Source: Tidjanibacter massiliensis | Lineage (GTDB): Bacteria; Bacteroidota; Bacteroidia; Bacteroidales; Rikenellaceae | NCBI RefSeq assembly: GCF_900104605.1 | Contig: NZ_LT629960.1 | Coordinates: forward strand, 1,922,001-1,986,000 | Reading direction: 5' to 3' | DNA length: 64,000 bases | Part shown: positions 54,579 through 62,092 of the stretch, in pieces | Layout of the letters: the number at the start of each line of letters is the position of its first letter | Position numbering within the stretch: position 1 is the stretch's first letter | Notes under the pieces: generated by a model | What the model saw: only the letters and a program-made list of their open reading frames with translations | What the model was told of the DNA's origin: nothing | Databases searched by the model: none | Position numbers and translations under genes: made by a program

Positions 54579-54622
54579 AAACAGATGCAGGGAGACGGAT
54601 TTCCGTCTCCCTGCATCTGTTT
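54579..54622. terminator. Perfect 21-bp stem hairpin
   Basis: Arms 54579-54599 and 54602-54622, 2-nt loop, starting with AAACAGATGCAG. It lies 17 bp past the YugP-like stop on the minus strand, ending in T-rich sequence on that strand, so a terminator is likely. Confidence 0.65.
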
Positions 54623-54639
54623 GATAGTTGGTGTCGGCG

Positions 54640-55314
54640 TTAGTCTCTTCGCGCGAACCCGATGTAGTAGAGGAGGGTGGCGATGGCGCTCAGGGCTGCG
54701 ACGAGGTAGGTGCGTGCGGCCCATCGGAGGGCGGTTCCGGCCTGTTGGAGCGCTTCGCCGTGGAGCGTGCCGCTCGCTTCCAGCCACTGCATGGCCCGGT
54801 TGGAGGCATTGTACTCCACCGGCAGCGTAATGACCGAGAAGATTGCCGAGAGGGCTATCAGGGCGATGCCGGCCCAAAAGATGGCCGGCATGGTGTTGAT
54901 GAGGATGATGCCGACAATGATGAGCAGGAAAGACCACTGCGATGCGAAGCTGATGACCGGCACGAGCGCCGAGCGCACACGCAGGGGGGCGTACCCGTAG
55001 GCATCCTGTATGGCGTGTCCCGTTTCGTGGGCGGCCACGGCCGCAGCCGCGATGCTGTTGGAAGCGTAGACGCTTTCGCTCAGGTTGATTGTCTTGTTCG
55101 TGGGATTGTAGTTGTCGGTAAGGTGTCCCCGCGTGGAGGTCACGGTGACGTCGTAGATGCCGTTGTCGCGCAGCATCTTTTCCGCCACCTCACGGCCCGT
55201 CAGCCCTCCTGTCATCGGTACCTTGGAGTATTTGGAGAATACGGACTGCAACCGTCCCTGTACGATAAGGCCGACAATCCCGATGATTATCAGCAGCCAC
55301 CACTCTATTGTCAT
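54640..55314 (-). CDS. YugP-type neutral zinc metallopeptidase
   Basis: 224 residues from ATG 55314. N-terminal helix (WWLLIIIGIVGLIVQG), a cytosolic or periplasmic peptidase domain with the zinc motif HETGH (VAAHETGHAIQDAYGYAPLR), and further hydrophobic helices (SFLLIIVGIILINTMPAIFW and later VAALSAIATLLYYIGF). Matches the YugP/DUF2268-neighbour family of membrane zinc peptidases (often labelled zinc metallopeptidase) of unknown substrate. The length is right for the family. Monocistronic. Confidence 0.88.
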   Translation of the reverse strand: MTIEWWLLIIIGIVGLIVQGRLQSVFSKYSKVPMTGGLTGREVAEKMLRDNGIYDVTVTSTRGHLTDNYNPTNKTINLSESVYASNSIAAAAVAAHETGHAIQDAYGYAPLRVRSALVPVISFASQWSFLLIIVGIILINTMPAIFWAGIALIALSAIFSVITLPVEYNASNRAMQWLEASGTLHGEALQQAGTALRWAARTYLVAALSAIATLLYYIGFARRD

Positions 55315-55421
55315 CGTTAATTCCTGTTTATTGGTTTCTGTATCAATAACGGCGCTTCGGGGAGGCTATTGCGTTGCCTCCCCGCTAAATCGTTTGCCGT
55401 GCCGTTTCTTTCGGCGGAGGC

Positions 55422-56186
55422 TTACATCTCTTTCTTGTTGTAGTAGGAGTTGGCCTGCGATACGGGTGTCACCACGATTTCGTCGATATTGACGTGGGGC
55501 GGCTGCGTGACCGCCCAGAGGATGGTGCGGGCGATGTCCTCCCCCCGCAGCGGGCGGATGCCTTCGTATACCTTGTCGGCCTTCTCCTTGTCGCCGTGGA
55601 AGCGTATCAGCGAGAATTCCGTCTCCACTTTGCCCGGACGTATCTCCGTGACCTTGACGCCCGTGCCGAGCAGGTCGATGCGCATGCCGCGGCTGAGGGC
55701 GTGTACGGCGTGTTTCGTCGCGCAGTAGACGTTGCCCGCCTCGTACGCCTCGGTGCCGGCTATCGAACCCAGGTTGACGATATGTCCGCCGCCCTGCTGT
55801 GCCATCCGCTCCGAAACGATGCGGGCCATGTAGATGAACCCTTTGATGTTGATGTCGATTACCTCGTCCCAGTTCCGGATATCGCCCTCCTGGAACTTTA
55901 CCAGATCGGTGGCGCGGCCGGCGTTATTGACGAGAATGTCGATACGGCGGTACTCCTCGGGCATGGAATCCAGGGCGGCCAGGCCCCGCTGGTAGTCCCT
56001 GACATCGAAACTCATGACGTGTACCTTCGTGCCGTAGGCCTCTTTCAGCTCCTTTTTGAGCGCTTTCAGCCGGTCGGCTCGACGGCCCGCTATGATGAGG
56101 TCGTAATCGCCTGTCTGTGCGAACAGCTTTGCCGTCGCTTCTCCTATACCGGAGGTCGCTCCGGTTATCATCGCAACTTTTTTCAT
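55422..56186 (-). CDS. SDR family oxidoreductase (YdfG-like)
   Basis: 254 residues from ATG 56186. Cofactor loop TGATSGIG, NNAGRAT, the catalytic Ser in VNLGSIAGTE, and YCATKHAVHAL with catalytic Tyr and Lys. The Arg-rich motif AGRRADRL after the second strand points to NADP preference. It is closest in pattern to E. coli YdfG (3-hydroxypropionate/serine dehydrogenase), with C-terminal IDEIVVTPVSQ also YdfG-like. It is divergent from the LolE-type permease gene. Confidence 0.9.
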   Translation of the reverse strand: MKKVAMITGATSGIGEATAKLFAQTGDYDLIIAGRRADRLKALKKELKEAYGTKVHVMSFDVRDYQRGLAALDSMPEEYRRIDILVNNAGRATDLVKFQEGDIRNWDEVIDINIKGFIYMARIVSERMAQQGGGHIVNLGSIAGTEAYEAGNVYCATKHAVHALSRGMRIDLLGTGVKVTEIRPGKVETEFSLIRFHGDKEKADKVYEGIRPLRGEDIARTILWAVTQPPHVNIDEIVVTPVSQANSYYNKKEM

Positions 56187-56284
56187 GACGGAATTGGAGT
56201 TTTCATATTTCCGGTAAAACTACGAATAAAGCGGCGGATATGCAATTTTGCCGTCCGATTTCGCTCAACCCCCGTTTTTTGGTT

Positions 56285-56292
56285 TAATTTTG
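56285..56292 (+). promoter_or_regulatory. -7 element upstream of the LolE-type gene
   Basis: TAATTTTG, an exact TAnnTTTG match, about 84 nt before the ATG; no clear -33. Confidence 0.4.
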
Positions 56293-56375
56293 CGGACGGA
56301 GGCGGGAGCATCGGGTATGTCCCGTGCGGATTATGTCCGGCGCCGCCCTCTTCAGAGTTATCGGACCGTACTGTC

Positions 56376-57626
56376 ATGTCGCATATCAATACAGAGCTGT
56401 TTATCTCCCGTCGCATCTCCTCCCGGAAGGGGGGGCGGGAGAATATCATGGTGCGCATCGCCACGCTTACCGTGGCGGTAGGCATGGCCGTCATGATACT
56501 TGCACTGGCGGTCGTGACGGGATTCAAGCGGGAGGTGACGGCCAAGCTGGTCGGGTTCGGTTCCCATGTCCGGATAGTGAGCCTCCACTCGAACGCCTCG
56601 CTCGAAACCGACCCCGTGACGGTGGATACTGCGCTCATGGAATCCGTCGCCCGTCTGCCGCGCTTCGCCTCCGTGGCCCCCTATGCCGTGAAGGGGGGGA
56701 TGATAAAGACGCCGGAAGCGATACAGGGCGTGGCGCTGAAAGGTATCGGTCCCGATTACGATACCGCTTTCCTGCAGGAACATCTTGTCGTCGGTTCGCT
56801 TCCTGCCGTGGGAGGGGAGGTACGGAGTAAGGAGCTGCTGGTCTCCGCCAATATTGCCCGGATGCTGGGGCTCGCCGTGGACGACCGGGTAGAGATGCTC
56901 TTCATCAGTTCCTCGCGGCCCGTCAGGCGCGACCGCTTCAAGGTGTGCGGCATCTACTCCACCGGTATGGAAGAGCTCGACAACGCCATGACCTTTACCG
57001 ATATCCGGAACGTGCAGCGGCTCAACGGCTGGAACGGGGAACAGGTGACCGGTTACGAGGTCATGACCACCGATTTCAGCCGGCTTGACGAGTTCGCCGA
57101 GGCGGTCTACGGGGCCGTATTCGATAACGCCGACCGCACTTCCGACGTGTTGAAGGTGGAGGATATCGTGAGTCTCAATCCCAATACTTTCGACTGGCTT
57201 CGCGCCCACAACGTCAATGCCGCGGTCATCATCGTCATCATGCTGCTCGTGGCCTTTCTGAACATGGTATCGGCGATGCTGATAATCCTCCTCGAAAAGA
57301 CCTCCATGATAGGCGTGCTGAAAGCGCTGGGTATGCGGAACCGGGCCGTGCAGAAGGTCTTCATGCTGCGCTCGCTGGCCATCGTGTTCCGCGGGATGCT
57401 GTGGGGAAATGTCGTCGGGATAGGGCTGGCGCTGCTGCAGAAATATACCGGGCTGATACGGCTCGACAGTACGGGGTACATGCTTTCCCGTGTCCCGGTA
57501 CATTTCGGATGGGAGTGGTGGTTTGCCCTGAATGTCGGGGTGCCCCTCGTGATGCTTGTCCTGATGGTCATTCCGGCACGGGCCGTTTCGGCGGTCAGAC
57601 CGGAGCGGACCATGCGTTATCAGTGA
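56376..57626 (+). CDS. FtsX/LolE-type ABC transporter permease
   Basis: 416 residues from ATG 56376 (MSHINTELFISRRISSRKGG). The frame is open far upstream, but it starts here with the typical amphipathic N-terminus, then the first helix (IATLTVAVGMAVMILALAVV). A large MacB-type periplasmic domain (about residues 50-255) is followed by three helices (VIIVIMLLVAFLNMVSAMLI and others). The motif EKTSMIGVLKALGMRNR is the coupling helix of LolC/LolE permeases, which extract lipoproteins. No ATPase (LolD) gene is adjacent. Followed after 4 bp by UbiE. Confidence 0.88.
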   Translation: MSHINTELFISRRISSRKGGRENIMVRIATLTVAVGMAVMILALAVVTGFKREVTAKLVGFGSHVRIVSLHSNASLETDPVTVDTALMESVARLPRFASVAPYAVKGGMIKTPEAIQGVALKGIGPDYDTAFLQEHLVVGSLPAVGGEVRSKELLVSANIARMLGLAVDDRVEMLFISSSRPVRRDRFKVCGIYSTGMEELDNAMTFTDIRNVQRLNGWNGEQVTGYEVMTTDFSRLDEFAEAVYGAVFDNADRTSDVLKVEDIVSLNPNTFDWLRAHNVNAAVIIVIMLLVAFLNMVSAMLIILLEKTSMIGVLKALGMRNRAVQKVFMLRSLAIVFRGMLWGNVVGIGLALLQKYTGLIRLDSTGYMLSRVPVHFGWEWWFALNVGVPLVMLVLMVIPARAVSAVRPERTMRYQ

Positions 57627-57630
57627 TGTG

Positions 57631-58338
57631 ATGGAAGAGAACAGCAAAAAAACGCGGGTGCGCGAGATGTTCGACAGCATCGCCCCCAGATATGACCTGC
57701 TGAACCACCTGCTTTCGTTCGGGGTGGACAGACTGTGGCGGCGGCGTATGGTCGGCGTCGTGGCGGCCGGTACGCCGGCTGCCATACTCGATGTAGCCGC
57801 AGGGACGGGCGATGTAGCCGTCGCCCTGGCCCGCCGTCTTCCAGCGGCCCGGATAACCGGTATCGACCTTTCCGGCGAGATGCTCGCCGTGGGGCGCGGC
57901 AAGGTGGCCCGCAGGGGACTTTGCGACCGTATCGAACTGGTGCAGGGCGATGCCGAGCAACTGCCCTTTCCCGACGGGACGTTCGATGCGGTGACCATCG
58001 GATTCGGAATTCGCAATTTCGGCAGCATCGAGGCCGGTCTCGCCGAAGCCTTCCGGGTGCTTCGCCCCGGCGGCCGGCTCTGTATCCTCGAATTTTCGAC
58101 GCCCCGCGGACGTTGTTTCGGCCCGCTGTACCGGTTCTATTTCCACCGTATCCTGCCGTTGGTGGGGCGCCTGATATCGAAGGACGATTCGGCTTATACC
58201 TATCTTCCCGAATCGGTGGACCATTTTCCGGATAATTTACTATTTTTGCGATTGATGGGGCAGGCAGGGTTCGCAGCGTGCCGCTCCCGCCGCCAGATGC
58301 GCGGAATCGCCTATATTTACGAGGGCAGAAAGGAATGA
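57631..58338 (+). CDS. ubiE: UbiE/MenG demethylmenaquinone methyltransferase
   Basis: 235 residues from ATG 57631; a GTG immediately upstream (57628) is possible. Class I SAM methyltransferase with UbiE signatures: YDLLNHLLSFGVDRLWRRRM, LDVAAGTGDVAVALARRLP and GFGIRNFGSIEAGLAEAFRV. In a menaquinone-making anaerobe it converts demethylmenaquinone to menaquinone. Its stop overlaps the start of the next lipoprotein gene (ATGA). Confidence 0.94.
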   Translation: MEENSKKTRVREMFDSIAPRYDLLNHLLSFGVDRLWRRRMVGVVAAGTPAAILDVAAGTGDVAVALARRLPAARITGIDLSGEMLAVGRGKVARRGLCDRIELVQGDAEQLPFPDGTFDAVTIGFGIRNFGSIEAGLAEAFRVLRPGGRLCILEFSTPRGRCFGPLYRFYFHRILPLVGRLISKDDSAYTYLPESVDHFPDNLLFLRLMGQAGFAACRSRRQMRGIAYIYEGRKE

Positions 58339-58829
58339 GAGGAAAGATTTGCATATTCGTCGCGGCGCTCGCCGCACTCCTGGCATTGCAGGGGTGCATG
58401 AGGAGGGATGCCGTCATCTTCCAAGGTATCTCCGACGTGGAGGTTTCGATGGAGGCGTCGCCCCGTGTGGGCGTCGTGCTGCTCGTCGAGAACACCTCCG
58501 GCAGGAACATCACGGTGCGCGACGCGTCGTTCGTCCTCACCTCCCGGGACGGAGGCCGTATCGCCAAGGCTCGGGTGGAGGGAGAGCTTTATCTGCCGAA
58601 ACGATGCCGTACGGAGCTGTATGTGCCCTTGCAGTGTTCGCTCGACAATCCCTTGAAGGCACTCGCCGTTTTGGGAGACATCGAGGGAAATGCGCCGCTG
58701 CTCTTCGTAACGGGAGGCGTGACGGTGAAGGCAGGATGCCTGAAGAAAACGTTCGGAGTGGAGAAGATGCCTCTGTCGGAGTTTCTGAGGTATTTCGGGG
58801 AAAGCGTATCGTCCTTTCGCGGCGCTTGA
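58335..58829 (+). CDS. LEA14-like lipoprotein
   Basis: 164 residues from ATG 58335, overlapping the ubiE stop by 4 bp. Lipoprotein signal AALLALQGC. The mature part is a single beta-sandwich with the pattern of water-stress/LEA2-type domains (GVVLLVENTSGRNITVRDAS, LYLPKRCRTELYVPLQCSLD). No known function. Probably co-translated with ubiE. Confidence 0.65.
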   Translation: MRGKICIFVAALAALLALQGCMRRDAVIFQGISDVEVSMEASPRVGVVLLVENTSGRNITVRDASFVLTSRDGGRIAKARVEGELYLPKRCRTELYVPLQCSLDNPLKALAVLGDIEGNAPLLFVTGGVTVKAGCLKKTFGVEKMPLSEFLRYFGESVSSFRGA

Positions 58830-58839
58830 ATTGTGTGTT

Positions 58840-59379
58840 ATGAGGATGAAATTGTTGGCATACGGTACGGTCGCACTTCTGGCGCTGCTCCTCTCTTTCC
58901 CGGCCGCAGGGCAGGGGATAGGGACGTTCAAGGCCCGGCTGGCCCGGCCCGGCGAATCGACGGATGCCGTGGTGACGGTTCGCGAGTACGGTTCCGCAGT
59001 CGAGGCCGTGCGGCGCTACGACAACAGCGACCGGCCGACCGAGATTCCCGGTTACCGTATCCGGATATTTTTCGATAACGGACAGAATGCCCGCAGCGAG
59101 GCATTGGCTACGCAGGAGCGTTTCCGCAGCGAGTTTCCCGGTATACCAACCTTTCTCGTTTACGAAAATCCTTCCTATATCGTGACCGTGGGTAACTGCA
59201 TCACGATTGACGAAGCGCTGATGCTGTGGGACAGGGTGCGGAAGAGTTTCAGTACCGCGTTTCTCTGGCGGGGAAGCATCCCCGTCGAGGAGTTGCTGCG
59301 GGAAGAACCGGTTCCGGTACCGGAATCCGGCCTGCAGGCCGATACCGTTGCGGCAGTGACACGGGTTTTACCGTATTAA
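58840..59379 (+). CDS. SPOR-like secreted protein
   Basis: 179 residues from ATG 58840 (signal peptide MKLLAYGTVALLALLLSFPA). The central part (PGYRIRIFFDNGQNARSEA, ALATQERFRSEFPGIPTFLV, YIVTVGNCITIDEALMLWD) looks like a divergent SPOR peptidoglycan-binding domain: short beta, helix, beta pattern of about 70 residues. Fourth gene of the lolE-ubiE group on the plus strand, starting 10 bp after the LEA-like gene. Confidence 0.65.
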   Translation: MRMKLLAYGTVALLALLLSFPAAGQGIGTFKARLARPGESTDAVVTVREYGSAVEAVRRYDNSDRPTEIPGYRIRIFFDNGQNARSEALATQERFRSEFPGIPTFLVYENPSYIVTVGNCITIDEALMLWDRVRKSFSTAFLWRGSIPVEELLREEPVPVPESGLQADTVAAVTRVLPY

Positions 59380-59412
59380 TTCATTATAATAACCTACTAA
59401 AATTTAAAGACC

Positions 59413-59805
59413 ATGAAAAAGTTAACGCTCGTTTGCATCGTGGCTATGGCCGCTTTCGTGATGACCGCATGCGGTAACAGGAACGCCAAGAAGGCTGCGG
59501 AAGTACAGGTTGTTGAGACCGAGACGGTGGCTGCCGAGGCAACTGCATGCTGCGCCGCCTGCCCCTGCGAGGAGTGCAAATGCGGGGAGTGCAAATGCGC
59601 CGAGGGTGTGTGCACTTGCGAGAAGTGTGTTTGCGAAGGGTGCAGTTGCGCCAAAGCTGCGAAGTGTGAGAACTGCGCATCGTGTGAGGATTGCAAATGC
59701 CCGGCAGAGAAGTGCGAGGAGTGCAAATGCGAAGATTGCAAATGTGCTGACTGCTGTGCCGAGACCGTAGTTGTCGAAGAGGCCGATACGGCGGTAGCCG
59801 AGTAG
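59413..59805 (+). CDS. Cysteine-rich metallothionein-like lipoprotein
   Basis: 130 residues from ATG 59413. Lipoprotein signal (VAMAAFVMTAC), a short Val/Glu-rich linker and then a domain with 26 Cys in about 73 residues. The cysteines are arranged as CxC, CxxC and CC pairs (EECKCGECKCAEGVCTCEKC), with Lys and Glu/Asp between them; a Val/Glu/Ala tail follows. No aromatic residue or His occurs in the Cys region. The pattern is like metallothioneins in composition, but no known bacterial family was recognised. It has its own terminator. A longer open frame on the opposite strand is a shadow, because this frame has the signal peptide. Confidence 0.8.
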   Translation: MKKLTLVCIVAMAAFVMTACGNRNAKKAAEVQVVETETVAAEATACCAACPCEECKCGECKCAEGVCTCEKCVCEGCSCAKAAKCENCASCEDCKCPAEKCEECKCEDCKCADCCAETVVVEEADTAVAE

Positions 59806-59853
59806 TCGCATTGCATCCGGGAGGCTGCAGCGCTTTCGGGTGAAGGAAGAAGA

Positions 59854-59887
59854 ACGGCAGTGGGCGGTAAGCCTCGCTGCCGTTTTG
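59854..59887 (+). terminator. Rho-independent terminator of the Cys-rich gene
   Basis: Stem ACGGCAG/CTGCCGT (59854-59860 and 59877-59883) with inner pairs GGC/GCC, then TTTTG. Confidence 0.75.
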
Positions 59888-59916
59888 TGTAAATGCGGTT
59901 TATTTGAGTATCTTTG
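59884..59916 (+). promoter_or_regulatory. Promoter of the DEAD-box helicase gene
   Basis: -33 TTTG (59884-59887) overlapping the preceding terminator T-tract, 21-bp spacer, -7 TATCTTTG (59909-59916); ATG at 59937. Confidence 0.65.
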
Positions 59917-59936
59917 CGGTTCGTAAAAGATAAAAG

Positions 59937-61892
59937 ATGACCGAAAACGAAGATTTCGGCTCGCTCGGGCTCTCTCCGGAGATGCTCGCCGCAGTCGAAG
60001 CGAAAGGGTTCGAGCGCCCTACGCCAATTCAAAAGCTCACCATTCCCATATTACTTGACGGCCGGAACGACATTATCGCTCAATCCCAGACGGGGACGGG
60101 CAAGACCGCCGCATACGGTTTGCCCATCCTGCAGGAGCTCGTGCGCGGTGCGGGCAGCGTGCAGGCCATCGTCCTCGTGCCGACGCGCGAACTCGCCCTG
60201 CAGGTGACCGAGGAGCTGGTCTCCTACAATCGGGAGAAGCGGCTTTCCATCGCGGCCATATACGGCGGAGCCTCCATGAGCGAACAGCTCAGGCGGCTGG
60301 CGAAGGGGGCCGATATTGTGGTGGGGACGCCGGGGCGCGTGCTCGACCACATCCGGCGCGGGACGCTCGACCTGTCCGGCATCCGCTACCTCGTGCTGGA
60401 CGAGGCTGACGAAATGCTGAACATGGGATTCATCGAGGATGTCGAGGAAATTATGTCGCATACGCCCGGAGAGCGGCGCGTCCTGCTTTTTTCGGCGACC
60501 ATGCCGCAGCGTATCGTGAACCTTTCGCGGACCTACATGCGCGACGTGGAGATGCTGCGCGTGGAATCGGCCCGGCTGACGGCCGACCTGACCGACCAGA
60601 TTTATTTCGAGGTGCGCGAAGCGGACAAGTTCGACGCCCTGACGCGTATCATCGACATCACTCCCGAATTTTATGGCATCGTCTTCAGCCGCACGAAGGT
60701 GGGGACGGACGAGCTGGTGAACCGGCTTCTCGAACGGGGATACGCGGCCGAGGGCCTGCACGGCGACGTGTCGCAGGCACAGCGTGAAAAGGTACTGCGT
60801 AAATTCCGTAACAGGCAGGTAAATATCCTCGTGGCTACGGACGTGGCGGCGCGGGGTATCGACATCAACAACCTGTCGCACGTCATCAACTATTCGCTGC
60901 CGCAGGATTCGGAAAGCTATGTGCACCGCATCGGGCGTACAGGCCGGGCCGGGAATCAGGGAACGGCCATTACGTTCATCTCCTCTTCGGAGATGCGGCA
61001 GTTCGGCTTCCTGCGCCGCGATATCAAGGCCGACATCCGCAGGCAGGATTTGCCTACGCCGCAGGATATTGTGGCCGTCAAGAGGCAGCGCATCAAGGAG
61101 GAACTGCGGGAAATCGTCGAGGGGGACAACTATGCGGATTACGGCGATATGGCCGAGGAGCTGTTGGCTGCCTATACGCCGGAAGTGGCGTTGGCTGCCC
61201 TGCTGCGCCTCGCTTTCCGGAGCGAGCTCGACGAGTCGAACTATCCGGAAATACGCTCCTTCTCGGTAGACAGGCGGGGAACGGCGCGGCTCTTCCTCGC
61301 CGTCGGCCGGAAAGACGGTTACGACGTACGGAAACTCGTGGCCCTGCTCAAACGCGAGTGCGGCCTGCGGGACAAACATATCAACGATGTGAAGCTCGGC
61401 GACAGCTATTCTTTCGTCAGCGTTCCCTTCGAGGATGCCGAGCAGGTGGTGCGTCGGCTGAACAAACTGCGCCGCGGTACGCGTCCTCTGGCGGAGATAG
61501 CCCAATCGGTCGGCGGGTCCGACGGACCGCGCGGCCGGGAAAAGGAGCATGTCGGGGAGGAGGTTGCAGCCAGGGAGGAACCTATCCGCGGGAAGCGGGA
61601 GACGGGCCGGTCGGTCGGGTGGGAGCGTCGTTCCTGCGATGGGGCGGAGCATGTTGCTGCGGAGCGCGGGAAGCGTCCGAAGAAAGAAAAGGGGCGGCCG
61701 GACAGCGGTCGCGGAGAACGACCGGCCGGAAAGGGAAAACCGTTCCCCTCTTCCGGACGGGATGCCGGACGGGTGGATGCGGCATTCTCTTTTGAATCGG
61801 AAGAGGGAGGCAGCGGCGGATTCGACTGGTCGTTTTTCGAGAAAGACGGCAACCGGTGGGAACGTCCGGCCAAGGGAAAGAAACGGAAATAG
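59937..61892 (+). CDS. DEAD-box ATP-dependent RNA helicase with DbpA-type RNA-binding domain
   Basis: 651 residues from ATG 59937. Complete helicase core: motif Q (FERPTPIQ), motif I AQTGTGKT-like SQTGTGKTA, Ia PTRELALQ, II DEAD (YLVLDEADEML), III SAT, and VI HRIGRTGRAG. After about residue 440 comes a DbpA/CsdA RNA-binding fold (RGTARLFLAVGRKDGYDVRK). A basic, low-complexity tail of 150 residues follows (KRPKKEKGRPDSGRGERPAG). It unwinds RNA in ribosome assembly or cold response. The tail is a likely RNA-binding element. Confidence 0.93.
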   Translation: MTENEDFGSLGLSPEMLAAVEAKGFERPTPIQKLTIPILLDGRNDIIAQSQTGTGKTAAYGLPILQELVRGAGSVQAIVLVPTRELALQVTEELVSYNREKRLSIAAIYGGASMSEQLRRLAKGADIVVGTPGRVLDHIRRGTLDLSGIRYLVLDEADEMLNMGFIEDVEEIMSHTPGERRVLLFSATMPQRIVNLSRTYMRDVEMLRVESARLTADLTDQIYFEVREADKFDALTRIIDITPEFYGIVFSRTKVGTDELVNRLLERGYAAEGLHGDVSQAQREKVLRKFRNRQVNILVATDVAARGIDINNLSHVINYSLPQDSESYVHRIGRTGRAGNQGTAITFISSSEMRQFGFLRRDIKADIRRQDLPTPQDIVAVKRQRIKEELREIVEGDNYADYGDMAEELLAAYTPEVALAALLRLAFRSELDESNYPEIRSFSVDRRGTARLFLAVGRKDGYDVRKLVALLKRECGLRDKHINDVKLGDSYSFVSVPFEDAEQVVRRLNKLRRGTRPLAEIAQSVGGSDGPRGREKEHVGEEVAAREEPIRGKRETGRSVGWERRSCDGAEHVAAERGKRPKKEKGRPDSGRGERPAGKGKPFPSSGRDAGRVDAAFSFESEEGGSGGFDWSFFEKDGNRWERPAKGKKRK

Positions 61893-61931
61893 CTGAATTG
61901 CGCGGCGTATCCGTTGTAGACGCACTGTAAA

Positions 61932-61963
61932 AACGAAGCCGGAGAGGAAACTCCGGCTTCGTT
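61932..61963. terminator. Bidirectional hairpin terminator
   Basis: Perfect 13-bp stem (61932-61944 and 61951-61963), loop AGGAAA, between the convergent helicase and metallopeptidase genes. Preceded by AAAA (61930-61933). Confidence 0.7.
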
Positions 61964-62092
61964 CGTTGCTGGAAACAGCAGGTATTGAAATCAATCCGAC
62001 CTTTCGCAGGATGACGATTATTCGGACAGGCCGTCCGCTGTTATTCCGGACATCTGAACCGTCGTCCGGTCGATTGGACTTTTGTCCGTTTC

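Noticed and set aside
54436-54622. IS terminal repeats or a MITE at the long inverted repeats
   Set aside because: No transposase, no target-site duplications; the arms are directly adjacent with 2-4 nt loops and lie at gene 3' ends.
59397-60032. 211-residue minus-strand frame over the Cys-rich gene
   Set aside because: It is the reverse of TGC/TGT/AAA codons giving Ser/His-rich sequence. The plus-strand gene has a lipoprotein signal and a terminator.
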